Shown here piece after piece: positions 1 through 8,154 of a stretch of DNA of 64,000 bases. Source of the DNA: Streptomyces odontomachi (lineage in GTDB: Bacteria > Actinomycetota > Actinomycetes > Streptomycetales > Streptomycetaceae). The first letter of the stretch is position 1; every line of letters begins with the position of its first letter. The notes beneath the pieces were generated by a model. The model saw nothing but the letters and a program-made list of their open reading frames with translations. It was not told where the DNA came from and made no database searches. Position numbers and translations under genes: made by a program. The stretch lies in the NCBI RefSeq assembly GCF_024435355.1, contig NZ_JAMJWG010000005.1:62001-126000 (forward strand), given 5' to 3'.

Positions 1-524
1 GGCGGATCGCCCTCGACGCGGCCGATCCGGAGGCCGAGCGGGTCCTGGTCGCGGCGCGGCACCGGCTCGTCGGCGCGGACACCTGGCCGGCCGGGTGCCG
101 CCTGCTCATCCCCGCCGTGGCGGCGGGAAGCGGCGAGCCGGTGGTCTGGGACCGCGACAGCGGTGTCTCGCTGGCGGCTGCCGTCGCGGCCTCCAGCGCG
201 TTCCCGGGTGCGGCGCCGCCCGTCTCGATCGGTGGGCGCCACTACATCGACGGCGCGCTGCGGGCGGGCGCCAACACGGACCTCGCGGCCGGTGCGCGTA
301 CGGTCGTCGTCGTGGAACCCATGGCGCGTCAGGCCCCCGAGCAGGACGCGTCGGCCGCGCTGGGCGCGGAGACGGTGGTGTCGCTGTTCCCGGACGAGGC
401 GTCGGCGGCGGCGCTCGGCACGGACCCGTTGGATGCGTCGGCGTGGGTGCCCGCGTTCCAGGCGGGGCGGCTGCAAGCCGCTGCCGCGCGGGAGCTGCTG
501 GCCGGAGCCGGGGCGCCGGCCTGA
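1..524 (+). CDS. Patatin-like phospholipase family protein, C-terminal part
   Basis: The reading frame is open from base 3, so the gene starts before the window; about 173 residues are visible up to TGA at 522-524. The segment has the patatin pattern: a Ser/Ala-rich helix followed by FPGAAPPVSIGGRHYIDGAL, in which the DG of 'IDGAL' corresponds to the catalytic Asp motif (usually DGG or DGA). A typical N-A/T-D-L-A-x-G-A turn follows before a VVVVEP strand. The nucleophile elbow (GxSxG) must lie upstream and cannot be seen. The expected activity is acyl ester hydrolysis. It is convergent with the transporter on the other strand and probably not part of the biosynthetic cluster. Confidence 0.75.
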   Translation, partial: RIALDAADPEAERVLVAARHRLVGADTWPAGCRLLIPAVAAGSGEPVVWDRDSGVSLAAAVAASSAFPGAAPPVSIGGRHYIDGALRAGANTDLAAGARTVVVVEPMARQAPEQDASAALGAETVVSLFPDEASAAALGTDPLDASAWVPAFQAGRLQAAAARELLAGAGAPA

Positions 525-611
525 CGTCACGCCTGGGGCTCCGCCGGCTGGTCGGCCAGCCGGCCAGGCCGAGTTTCGATGCCCAGCCGGCGTCACGTCA
601 CGCCGGACGCC

Positions 612-1907
612 TCAGCTCGCCGAGCCCATCTCGTCCGCCATGGCCTGGTCCTCAAGCTCCTCGCGCTCCCGCCGCGGTCCCGCGTGCGCCGCGGCGTCCG
701 CCGCCTGGGCCTTTTCGGCGTCGGCGAGCAGCGAGTGGCCGGTGGCCAGGACCAGGATGCCGGCGGCGACGGAGGCCGCGCCGACGTAGAACGGCAGGTG
801 GACGCCGGACGACTCGGCCATCTTGCCCGCGAAGTACGGGGCGAGGCCGCCGCCGATGAAGCGGATGAAGCCGTACGAGGCGGACGCGACGGGGCGTTCC
901 ACCGGCGCGACCGTCATCACGGCCTGCGTGGTGATCGTGTTGTTGATGCCGATGAACGCGCCCGCGACGATCACCGCCACGATCAGCGTCGTCCTGTGGT
1001 CGGTCCAGATCGCGATGGCCAGGATGTCCAGCGCGAAGAGGAACAGGTTCAGGTAGAGCGCCTTCGCGATGCCCAGCCGGGCCTGGAGCCAGGGTGCGCC
1101 CCACACGGAGAAGATCGCCACGAGGACGCCCCAGCCGGTGAAGACGTAGCCGAGCTGGTGGGTGCCCAGGTTCATCGGGAACGGGGCGTAGCCGAGGACG
1201 GTGAAGAAGCCCCAGTTGTAGAGGAGCGCCGTCAGGCCCATGGTGAGCAGGCCGCGGTGGCGCAGGGCCTTCAGCGGGTCGAGGATCGAGGACTTGCGCT
1301 CCGGTTTCGGCGTGGGCTCCACCAGGACGATGGTGGCGATCAACGCGATGGCCATCAGCGCGGAGACGCCGAAGAACGGGCCGCGCCAGCTGATGCCGCC
1401 CAGCTCGCCGCCGAGCAGCGGGCCGACGGCGATGCCGATGCCGAGGGCGGTCTCGTACAGGATGATCGCCCCGGCGAAACCGCCGCTCGCCGAGCCGACG
1501 ATGACGGCGAGCGAGGTGGCGATGAACAGGGCGTTCCCCAGGCCCCAGCCGGCGCGGAAGCCGACGATGCCGCCGATGCCGCCGGACGCGCCCGCGGCGG
1601 CGCTGAACAGGACGATCAGTACGAGCCCGGCGACCAGGGTCTTCTTGGCGCCTATCCGGCTGGAGACGAAGCCGGTGACCAGCATCGCCACCGCGGTGAC
1701 CACCAGGTAGCTGGTGAACAGCAGCGTCACCTGGCTCGGTGAGGCATGCAGGCTGCTGGAGAGGGCCGGCAGGATCGGGTCGACCAGGCCGATGCCCATG
1801 AAGGAGATCACGCAGGCGAAGGCGACGGCCCAGACGGCCTTGGGCTGCCGGAACGGGGAGGCCGGGGGGCCGCCGGAGCCGGGGGTGTGCTGCGAGTGCG
1901 GAGTCAA
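612..1907 (-). CDS. MFS drug-efflux transporter (DHA1-like)
   Basis: A 431-residue protein with about 12 hydrophobic segments and the major-facilitator pattern 'FVSSRIGAKKTL' between helices 2 and 3 (motif A). The long-chain length is usual for proton-driven multidrug exporters. A TTG start at 1905-1907 is chosen because GGGAGG lies 7 bases upstream and no ATG or GTG has a comparable ribosome site. The charged tail (Arg/Glu/Asp-rich, last 35 residues) is cytoplasmic. A perfect 16-bp palindrome 41 bases upstream looks like the operator of a local repressor that is not encoded in this window. It lies at the edge of the NRPS cluster next to the Dap gene, so it may export the product, but it could equally be an unrelated efflux gene. 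Confidence 0.85.
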   Translation of the reverse strand: MTPHSQHTPGSGGPPASPFRQPKAVWAVAFACVISFMGIGLVDPILPALSSSLHASPSQVTLLFTSYLVVTAVAMLVTGFVSSRIGAKKTLVAGLVLIVLFSAAAGASGGIGGIVGFRAGWGLGNALFIATSLAVIVGSASGGFAGAIILYETALGIGIAVGPLLGGELGGISWRGPFFGVSALMAIALIATIVLVEPTPKPERKSSILDPLKALRHRGLLTMGLTALLYNWGFFTVLGYAPFPMNLGTHQLGYVFTGWGVLVAIFSVWGAPWLQARLGIAKALYLNLFLFALDILAIAIWTDHRTTLIVAVIVAGAFIGINNTITTQAVMTVAPVERPVASASYGFIRFIGGGLAPYFAGKMAESSGVHLPFYVGAASVAAGILVLATGHSLLADAEKAQAADAAAHAGPRREREELEDQAMADEMGSAS

Positions 1908-1947
1908 GCGTGGTCCTCCCGTCGGCGCGGTTATTCAGTTGTATTAC

Positions 1948-1963
1948 ACACCTATATAGGTGT
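1948..1963. promoter_or_regulatory. 16-bp perfect palindrome upstream of the MFS gene
   Basis: ACACCTATATAGGTGT is a perfect inverted repeat in an A/T-rich pocket of otherwise very GC-rich DNA, 41 bases upstream of the TTG start of the transporter. Position and symmetry fit the operator of a dimeric repressor (MarR, PadR or TetR type) overlapping the promoter. No candidate repressor gene is adjacent. Confidence 0.6.
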
Positions 1964-2044
1964 AGGGGGAAGGCATGTGGGCGAATCTATGCGGTCGCAC
2001 TGCCGTGCCGGCTGGTCGATGCCGGAGGTCGGGTGCGCCGAAAA

Positions 2045-2209
2045 GGGGCGCGGGGAACTGCGCGATCGGCCACGACGCGACCCTGCGGGTCGTCTCCGGC
2101 CCGGAGGGGCTGTTTCTGTCGTGTCCGGACCTCCCCCACTCTCGGCTTCGCTCGAGCGGGAGGTACCCCCATGCCGGTGGTGGGCTGGTCGCGCAGTTCC
2201 CCGCGCCCC
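2045..2209. repeat. Dispersed Streptomyces intergenic repeat with 21-bp inverted arms
   Basis: The arms at 2045-2065 and 2189-2209 (GGGGCGCGGGGAACTGCGCGA and its exact complement) form a perfect 21-bp inverted repeat. Between them, 2130-2173 contains a second hairpin-forming unit ending GGGAGGTACCCCCATG. From memory, both units are common dispersed intergenic elements in Streptomyces chromosomes; no search was run. No coding sequence is seen in 1964-2283. The element sits between the converging end of the SbnB-like gene and the MFS promoter and may act as a transcriptional barrier. A sequence almost identical to its right-hand tip recurs inside the second NRPS gene (24957-24971). Confidence 0.7.
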
Positions 2210-2283
2210 TTAGAGGCGCCTTCGGCGCCCCCTGCGGCGGAGCCGTATATCGACACAGGCCCGCGCCCCTTGGGCGCGACGCG

Positions 2284-3294
2284 CTACCAGCGTGACGTCT
2301 CGCCGAAGAAGTCGTCCACCGTGACGAGATCCCCCGCGGCGCGTGCCTGCTCGTACACGTACGTGCCGACCGCGAGGTCGAGCACGCCGAGGCCGAACGG
2401 GGAGAAGATCACCGGGCGGTCCCGGCCGACCGTGGCGGTGCCGCGGATGACCTGGGCGAGGGTGCCGGTGATGAAGTCCCGGTTGCCGTACTTCTGCTCG
2501 GCCAGGTGCGGCGAGGTGTTCGCCTTCAGGCAGTGGTCGACGTCGTCCAGGACGTTGTACGCGTCGTGGATGATTTCCGGGCCGATGTCGCGCAGCGAGA
2601 TGTTCAGGACCACCTGGCCCGGCGCGAACGCATCGGCGTCCAGCACGTACGGCTCACCTGCGGTGGTGGCGAAGACCACCACGTCGGCGCCGGCCACGGC
2701 GGTCGCCAGGTCCGCGACCGGGTCGGCGGGGTAGCCGAGGGTCTCGCGGGTGTACGAGGCGAGGGCCGTGCCGTACTCGGCGATCTGGTCGTACACCGCC
2801 ACCCGGCCCACCGACCACTTCTGGGCGACGAAGAACTCCAGGATGTTGCGGGCGATGATGCCGCCGCCGATCACCGCGATGCGGTCCGCGCTGCGGCCAC
2901 CGGTGAGCTGTTCGGCGGCGAGTACCGCGGAGGCCGCCGTGCGGGCCGCGCTGACCTGCGATGCTTCGAGGACGGCGAACGGGTAGCCGGTCGCGTAGTC
3001 GTTGAGGATCAGGGCGGCGGACGCGCGCGGGATGCCCTGGTCGATGTTGCCGGGGAAGGAGCTGATCCACTTGATGCCGGCCACGTCGTGCCCCGCGCCG
3101 CCGAGGTAGGCGGGCAGCGCGATGATGCGGCTGTCCGGCTTCTCGGGGAAGCGCAGGAAGTAGCTGTCGGGGTTGATGGTCCTGCCCGCGTCGTGCGCCA
3201 GGTAGGTCTCCCTGACCTGCTCGACGATGGCCGGCCGCGAGCGGCCGATGATGTCCCGGGCCGCCCGGCCGCCGACCACGCTGAACTCGAACAC
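2284..3294 (-). CDS. sbnB: 2,3-diaminopropionate biosynthesis protein, SbnB-like (ornithine cyclodeaminase family)
   Basis: A 336-residue protein of the ornithine cyclodeaminase/mu-crystallin family. The Rossmann nucleotide-binding stretch 'IAVIGGGIIARNI' is near residue 143, and family signatures such as 'GIKWISSFPGN' and 'LNISLRDI' are present. In the staphyloferrin B and related pathways SbnB oxidatively hydrolyses N-(1-amino-1-carboxy-2-ethyl)-glutamate with NAD to give L-2,3-diaminopropionate and 2-oxoglutarate. The GTG start at 3292-3294 follows GAAAGGA at a good distance. The partner SbnA-like synthase is at 10188-11192 on the other strand, so the pair brackets the exporter and regulator genes. 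Presence of both strongly implies that Dap is made for the neighbouring NRPS. A generic ornithine cyclodeaminase is less likely given the SbnA partner. Confidence 0.88.
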   Translation of the reverse strand: MFEFSVVGGRAARDIIGRSRPAIVEQVRETYLAHDAGRTINPDSYFLRFPEKPDSRIIALPAYLGGAGHDVAGIKWISSFPGNIDQGIPRASAALILNDYATGYPFAVLEASQVSAARTAASAVLAAEQLTGGRSADRIAVIGGGIIARNILEFFVAQKWSVGRVAVYDQIAEYGTALASYTRETLGYPADPVADLATAVAGADVVVFATTAGEPYVLDADAFAPGQVVLNISLRDIGPEIIHDAYNVLDDVDHCLKANTSPHLAEQKYGNRDFITGTLAQVIRGTATVGRDRPVIFSPFGLGVLDLAVGTYVYEQARAAGDLVTVDDFFGETSRW

Positions 3295-3364
3295 GGTCTT
3301 CCTTTCGCTCTGTTTATTAGGGTTTTTGCTGTTCTGGTTTGATTGAGTCGTCTGGTGTCACGGG

Positions 3365-3406
3365 CCGTGCCCCGGCAGCCGGTGGAGCCCGGCTGCCGGG
3401 GCACGG
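3365..3406 (-). terminator. Hairpin terminator after the MMPL gene
   Basis: An 18-bp perfect stem (3365-3382 with 3389-3406) around a 6-base loop lies directly after the stop codon of the MMPL transporter on the minus strand. There is no U-tract, as usual for Streptomyces. It should separate the transporter transcript from the Dap gene, which then needs its own promoter in the A/T-rich stretch 3305-3350. Confidence 0.75.
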
Positions 3407-3412
3407 GTGCGG

Positions 3413-5995
3413 TCAGGAGCGGGCCGGCCGCGCCGGCTGGAACCGCGGCGGGCGCGGGCCCTGCGGGTACGGCGGCTGCGGCTGCGGCTGCGCGGACGGC
3501 GCCGGGGTGCCCTCGGCGTACGGGGCGGGCGTGCCGTCCGCGTACGGTGCCGTGCTGCCGCCGGCGTACGACCCCGGGGCGTGCTGGGCGTGCGGTGCCG
3601 GGGCGCCCTGCGCGTACGGCGTCCGGGTGGCCTGCGCCTGGGCCTGGTAGGCCCAACCCTGCACGTCCTCCGGCGTCTGCGGCGGCACCGGGGCCCGGAC
3701 GACCAGGGTGTCCTCGCGGGGCAGCACGGCGACCGGCTCGAAGGCGCCGGCGTCCACCGGCGGATCCCCCGCGCCGGTGCCGCTCGGGCCGTCGAAGCCG
3801 TCCGAACCGTCCGAGCCGGGCACCCCGCCGCGCGGCTTGGCGCCGATCCAGTTCGCCCGGCCGAGCAGCAGCATCACCGACGGCAGCAGCACCGCGCGGA
3901 CGATCGTGGCGTCCAGGAACACGGCGACCGCCAGGCCGACGCCGAGCTGCTTGAAGTCCTGCATGCCCAGCGTGCCGAAGACCGCGAAGACGGCGACCAT
4001 GATCAGGCCGGCGCTGGTGACCACCGCCGCGGTGGAGCGGATGCCGTGTGCGACGGCCTCCCGCGTGGTGGCGCCGCGGTCGTGGGCCTCGCGGATCCGG
4101 GAGACCACGAACACGTGGTAGTCCATGGACAGGCCGAACAGGACCACGAAGACGAACAGGGGCATCCAGGACTCGATCGCCCCGGTCTTCTCGGTGCCCA
4201 CCAGCGACGCGCCCCAGCCGTGCTGGAACACCGCCGCCATCACGCCGTAGGCCGCGCCCACCGAGAGCAGGTTGAGCACGATCGTGGTCAGGGCGATGAC
4301 GGGCGAGCGGAAGAAGAACAGCATCAGCAGGAAGGTGACGCCCAGCACGAAGGCGAAGACCGGCACGATGCTGCTGTGCAACTGGTCGTTGTAGTCGACC
4401 GAGAAGGCCAGGTCGCCGCGGACCAGCGCGGTGGTGCCGTCGACCTTGTCGAACGTCGCGGGGATCAGGTCCTCACGGAGTTCGGTGAGCGCCTTCTTGG
4501 ACTTCGCGTCGGTGCCGTTGCCGACCAGCGGCACGCTGATCTCGGCGATGTTCTGCTTGGCGTGCACGGTCACCCGGACCGGGCCGCCGGCCTGGCCGGA
4601 CGCGGCCGTCTTCGCCTGGAAGTCCGCGATGGCCTTCTTGACGGCCGGCGCGTTGATGTCGTCGGCCTTGACGACCACGTCGGCGGGGCCGGGGGCGCCC
4701 GGGAACTCCTTGCCGATCTGCTGGGAGACGGTCACCAGCGGATTGTCGCTCGGCAGCAGCTTGTCGGTGCTGAGCTTCTCCGTCTTGATGCCGAGCGCCG
4801 GGGCGGCCAGCGCCAGCAGCACGACGGCGGCCAGCAGACCGAAGACGCCGGGGTGGCCGACGACTCCGCGCAGCAGGGCGTTGTCCTTGCGGCGGACACC
4901 GGAGGCCGCTTCCTCGGCGGCGCGTGCGGCCTGCTTGGCGCGGTGCTTGGCCAGGAACGGGATGCGGCCCTTCTCCATGCGGTCGCCGAGCCAGGCCATC
5001 ATCGCCGGCAGTACCGTCATCGAGCCGACCACGGCGATCAGGACCACCTCGATGGTGGCGATGGCGAAGCCCTCGAAGACGGTGAGACCGGACAGGAACA
5101 TGCCGGCCATGGCGACCACCACGGTCAGACCGGAGATCAGCACCGAGTGTCCTGACGTCGCGGCGGCGATCCGCAGCGCGGCGGCGTTGTCCCGTCCCGC
5201 GGCCCGCTCCTCGCGGGCGCGGCGCAGGTAGAACAGGCAGTAGTCGACGCCGACCGCGAGACCCATCAGGAACATCACGGAGTTGGTCATGCCGTCGACC
5301 GGCACCAGATGGCTGGTCAGCGCGAGCAGGCCCATGGCGGCCAGGCAGGCGGTGACGGCGAGCAGCAGCGGCAGCACCGCGGCCACGAACGCGCCGAACA
5401 CGACCAGCAGGATCGCCAGCGACACCGGCAGCGCGGTGTACTCGGCGCGCGCGAAGTCGGTGCCGAGGCTGTCGTTGATGGCCTTGACGCCGGTGGCCTC
5501 GCCGTACTGGCCGAGGGTGACGTCCTGGTGGGCGTCGTCGGTCCTGGTGACCGCGTCGATGACGGGCTGCACCCGGTCGGGGGCGGTCTCCGGGTCGCCC
5601 TTGATCTCGTACTGGATCAGGGCGGAGTGGTGGTCCTTGGAGTAGAGCTTGTTGGTGGCCGGGTCCTGCATGTGCTGCGCCAGGTGCGTGGCCTGGACGG
5701 CGTGCAGGGTGTCCGTGACGGCCTTGCGGAAGGCCGGGTCGTCGGTGGTGAGCTTGTCGCTGTGGACGAGGATCAGTTCAGGTGCCGGCTCGGTGAGCCC
5801 GGCGTCCTGGAGGATGCGTTCGGCGCGGCCCGAGTCACCGGTGCCGTAGTCGGCTTCGGTGAGGTTGACCTGGCCTGACGCCATGCCGAACACCATGACG
5901 AGGACGGCCAGCACCAGCCAGCCGAAAACGGCTGTCTTGCGGTGCCCGGCGCTCCACTCGCCCAGTTTGGCTGCGAAGTTACGGCGGCTTGCCAT
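3413..5995 (-). CDS. MMPL-family (RND) membrane transporter
   Basis: An 860-residue protein with the duplicated RND layout of MmpL proteins: helix 1 near residues 20-40, an extracytoplasmic domain, five helices, then the same arrangement again. The family motifs 'GVDYCLFYLRRARE' in the first half and 'GLSMDYHVFVVSRIRE' in the second are clear. Such proteins use proton motive force to export lipids, lipopeptides or siderophores. The last 100 residues are a Pro/Ala/Gln/Tyr-rich low-complexity tail with repeated 'APYA-GTPAP' units, probably cytoplasmic and disordered. The ATG start has GGAGAG 8 bases upstream. It is divergent from the DrrAB-type genes and, next to an acyl-peptide synthetase, is a plausible exporter of an N-acylated product. 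Confidence 0.9.
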   Translation of the reverse strand: MASRRNFAAKLGEWSAGHRKTAVFGWLVLAVLVMVFGMASGQVNLTEADYGTGDSGRAERILQDAGLTEPAPELILVHSDKLTTDDPAFRKAVTDTLHAVQATHLAQHMQDPATNKLYSKDHHSALIQYEIKGDPETAPDRVQPVIDAVTRTDDAHQDVTLGQYGEATGVKAINDSLGTDFARAEYTALPVSLAILLVVFGAFVAAVLPLLLAVTACLAAMGLLALTSHLVPVDGMTNSVMFLMGLAVGVDYCLFYLRRAREERAAGRDNAAALRIAAATSGHSVLISGLTVVVAMAGMFLSGLTVFEGFAIATIEVVLIAVVGSMTVLPAMMAWLGDRMEKGRIPFLAKHRAKQAARAAEEAASGVRRKDNALLRGVVGHPGVFGLLAAVVLLALAAPALGIKTEKLSTDKLLPSDNPLVTVSQQIGKEFPGAPGPADVVVKADDINAPAVKKAIADFQAKTAASGQAGGPVRVTVHAKQNIAEISVPLVGNGTDAKSKKALTELREDLIPATFDKVDGTTALVRGDLAFSVDYNDQLHSSIVPVFAFVLGVTFLLMLFFFRSPVIALTTIVLNLLSVGAAYGVMAAVFQHGWGASLVGTEKTGAIESWMPLFVFVVLFGLSMDYHVFVVSRIREAHDRGATTREAVAHGIRSTAAVVTSAGLIMVAVFAVFGTLGMQDFKQLGVGLAVAVFLDATIVRAVLLPSVMLLLGRANWIGAKPRGGVPGSDGSDGFDGPSGTGAGDPPVDAGAFEPVAVLPREDTLVVRAPVPPQTPEDVQGWAYQAQAQATRTPYAQGAPAPHAQHAPGSYAGGSTAPYADGTPAPYAEGTPAPSAQPQPQPPYPQGPRPPRFQPARPARS

Positions 5996-6084
5996 AAAGG
6001 TTCTCTCCAGCGCTCATCGGTTCTCCGGAGGTTTCTGTCGAGAAAGCTAGAACGCGGCTTCCGCTCTTTGGGGGCGGCGGGCGT

Positions 6085-6096
6085 GCAGCATGCTGC
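6085..6096. promoter_or_regulatory. 12-bp palindrome in the divergent MMPL/ABC promoter region
   Basis: GCAGCATGCTGC is a perfect palindrome midway between the divergent starts of the MMPL gene (5995) and the ABC ATPase gene (6220). The 224-base spacer contains no other coding signal. Its central position suits an operator controlling both exporters. Confidence 0.4.
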
Positions 6097-6219
6097 GGTT
6101 GCAGAGTTCTGCCACCCCGAAACGGACACATCGGACACCGGACGGGGAATTCCGCTGCTAGGTTCCACTGACTACGAAGCCCTGCCCTTAAGCCTTGAGG
6201 CCCTTCCAGGGGGAACCAG

Positions 6220-7248
6220 ATGGAATTCGCTATACACGCGGAAGGACTGAGAAAACGGTACGGAGATCACGACGCCCTCGCCGGCGTGGATCTTCACGTG
6301 CCGCCCGGCACCGTGCTGGGACTCCTCGGTCCGAACGGCGCCGGAAAGACCACCACCGTGCGCACGCTGGCCACCTTGGTGGCGCCCGACGCCGGGCACG
6401 CCCGTGTCGCCGGGTTCGACGTCGTCTCCCAGCCGCGCGAGGTGCGCCGCAGGATCGGCCTGGCGGGCCAGTACGCCGCCGTGGACGAGCTGCTGACGGG
6501 GCGCGAGAACCTGGTCCTGCTGGGCCGGCTGCTCGGCCTCGCCCGTCGCCCGGCACGGCGCAGGGCCGCGGAGCTGATCGCCGCCTTCGGCCTGGAGTAC
6601 GCCGCCGACCGGACCGCCAAGACCTACTCGGGCGGTATGCGCCGGCGTCTTGACCTGGCCGCCTGCCTGATCGCCCGGCCGCACGTGCTCTTCCTCGACG
6701 AGCCGACCACCGGGCTCGACCCGTCCAGCCGGCTGCTGCTGTGGCAACTGGTGCGCGAACAGGTCGCCCAGGGCGTCACGGTGCTGCTGACCACGCAGTA
6801 CCTGGAGGAGGCCGACGCGCTCGCTGACCGCATCACCGTCTTCGGCAAGGGGCAGGTCATCGCCGAGGGCACCGCCGACGAGCTGAAGCGCAAGGTCGGC
6901 GACGAGCGCCTCGAGGTCTCCGTCGCCCGGCCCGACGCGCTCCAGCCGGCGCTCGCCGCGCTGAGCCGGGTGGCCGCTGCGCCGCCCAGCGTCGACGAGT
7001 CCGCCCGCCGGATCTGCGTCCAACTCGCCGACGGCCTCGGCGCCGTGGCCACCGCCGCCATGGAGCTGGAGCTGGCCCAGATCCCCGTCGAGGACTTCGC
7101 CCTGGTGCGCCCGTCGCTCGACGACGTCTTCCTCCAGCTCACCGGCGAGACCGCCACGGGCCCCACCGGAGGGGACGGACCCGCGGGACCGACCGCACCC
7201 GCGGCATCCACCACACCCGCTGCACCCATGCAAGGAGCGGTGTCATGA
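6220..7248 (+). CDS. ABC exporter ATP-binding protein (DrrA-like)
   Basis: A 342-residue ABC ATPase. Walker A 'GPNGAGKTTT' is near residue 40, the signature 'YSGGMRRRLDLA' near 137, Walker B 'VLFLDEPTTGLDP' near 157, and the switch region 'LLTTQYLEEAD' follows. The extra 110-residue C-terminal region, with 'PSLDDVFLQLTG' near the end, is typical of the daunorubicin-resistance DrrA subfamily, which powers drug export. GGGGGA precedes the ATG by 6 bases. Its stop codon overlaps the start of the permease gene (ATGA), showing translational coupling. It probably provides self-protection or export for the NRPS product. The final 25 residues are a Pro/Thr/Ala-rich tail. Confidence 0.92.
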   Translation: MEFAIHAEGLRKRYGDHDALAGVDLHVPPGTVLGLLGPNGAGKTTTVRTLATLVAPDAGHARVAGFDVVSQPREVRRRIGLAGQYAAVDELLTGRENLVLLGRLLGLARRPARRRAAELIAAFGLEYAADRTAKTYSGGMRRRLDLAACLIARPHVLFLDEPTTGLDPSSRLLLWQLVREQVAQGVTVLLTTQYLEEADALADRITVFGKGQVIAEGTADELKRKVGDERLEVSVARPDALQPALAALSRVAAAPPSVDESARRICVQLADGLGAVATAAMELELAQIPVEDFALVRPSLDDVFLQLTGETATGPTGGDGPAGPTAPAASTTPAAPMQGAVS

Positions 7249-8024
7249 GCGACGTCCTCGCACTGACCGGCCGGCACGTCACACATCTGCGCCGGACCCC
7301 CGAGAAGATCATCTCGGTGACGCTCACGCCCGTGGCGATGGTGGTGATCCTGGGCTACTTCTTCGCCCCGATCATCGAACTGCCGGGCGACGGGAAGTAC
7401 GTCGACTACGTGATGTCCGGCGTCTTCGCGCAGGTCGGGCTCGCCTGCGTGGGTGTCACCGCGCTCGGGGTCGCGTCCGATCTGCGGGGTGGCCTGATCG
7501 ACCGGTTCCGGTCGCTGCCCATCGCGCGCTCCTCGGTGCTGCTCGCGCACACCGCGGCGGACCTGGCCACCGGCGCGGTGGCGATGGTGGCGGTGGCCGG
7601 GGTGGGCCTCGGGATCGGCTGGCGCATCCACGGCTCGCCGCTCGACGCGCTGATCGCCTTCGCGCTGCTGTTCGCGTTCACGTACACGATGCTCTGGCTG
7701 GGCGTGCTGCTCGGCCTGGTGATGCGCAACCTGGAGGCCATCAACGGGGTCTGCGCGCTGTTGATGGTGGTCTTCTCGTTCCTGTCCAACTCGTTCATGC
7801 CGCTGGGCAAGCTGCCCGGCTGGCTGCGTGCCGTCGCCGAGTGGAACCCGGTCAGTTCGGTGGCCGAGGCCGGCCGCCAGCTGTGGGACGACGGTCCGCA
7901 CACCACCGGGGGCAGCCTGCCGGTGCAGCATCCGCTGCCGGCCGCCTGCCTCATCCTCGCGGCGCTGCTCGCGATCGTGGTCCCGCTGGCGCTGCGCGCC
8001 TTCCGCAATGCGGCGGCACGGTGA
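7245..8024 (+). CDS. ABC-2 type permease (DrrB-like)
   Basis: A 259-residue integral membrane protein with six hydrophobic segments, beginning in the ATGA overlap with the upstream ATPase gene. The ABC-2 family features include the conserved C-terminal pattern 'MPLGKLPGWLRAVAEWNPVS' before the last helix. It forms the membrane half of the two-component exporter encoded with the preceding gene. Length and order match DrrB in anthracycline clusters. The substrate cannot be read from sequence; the neighbouring NRPS product is the natural candidate. Confidence 0.92.
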   Translation: MSDVLALTGRHVTHLRRTPEKIISVTLTPVAMVVILGYFFAPIIELPGDGKYVDYVMSGVFAQVGLACVGVTALGVASDLRGGLIDRFRSLPIARSSVLLAHTAADLATGAVAMVAVAGVGLGIGWRIHGSPLDALIAFALLFAFTYTMLWLGVLLGLVMRNLEAINGVCALLMVVFSFLSNSFMPLGKLPGWLRAVAEWNPVSSVAEAGRQLWDDGPHTTGGSLPVQHPLPAACLILAALLAIVVPLALRAFRNAAAR

Positions 8025-8097
8025 TGTCGCCGGGCGCCGCCCGTCACCGCCGGCCGGCGCCCACCGTGGCGCCGGCATCCGGTCGGGCCGGCGAGTT

Positions 8098-8143
8098 CGG
8101 CCGGGAGTTCGGTCGGGAGTCTGGCCGGGAGTCCGGTCGGGAC
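8098..8143 (+). repeat. 12-bp tandem repeat, nearly four units
   Basis: Four consecutive units of the pattern cggYcgggagtY occur in the short space between the convergent ends of the permease gene and the LuxR-type regulator gene. The period of 12 makes an apparent Gly-Arg-Glu-Phe/Ser repeat in one frame, but no start codon or ribosome site supports translation. It is probably slippage-derived intergenic sequence, perhaps acting as a transcript end. Confidence 0.6.
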
Positions 8144-8154
8144 GGGGCGTGCGG

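Noticed and set aside
612..1742. Plus-strand frames covering the MFS gene
   Set aside because: The minus strand encodes a full-length transporter with a ribosome site; the plus frames are compositional shadows.
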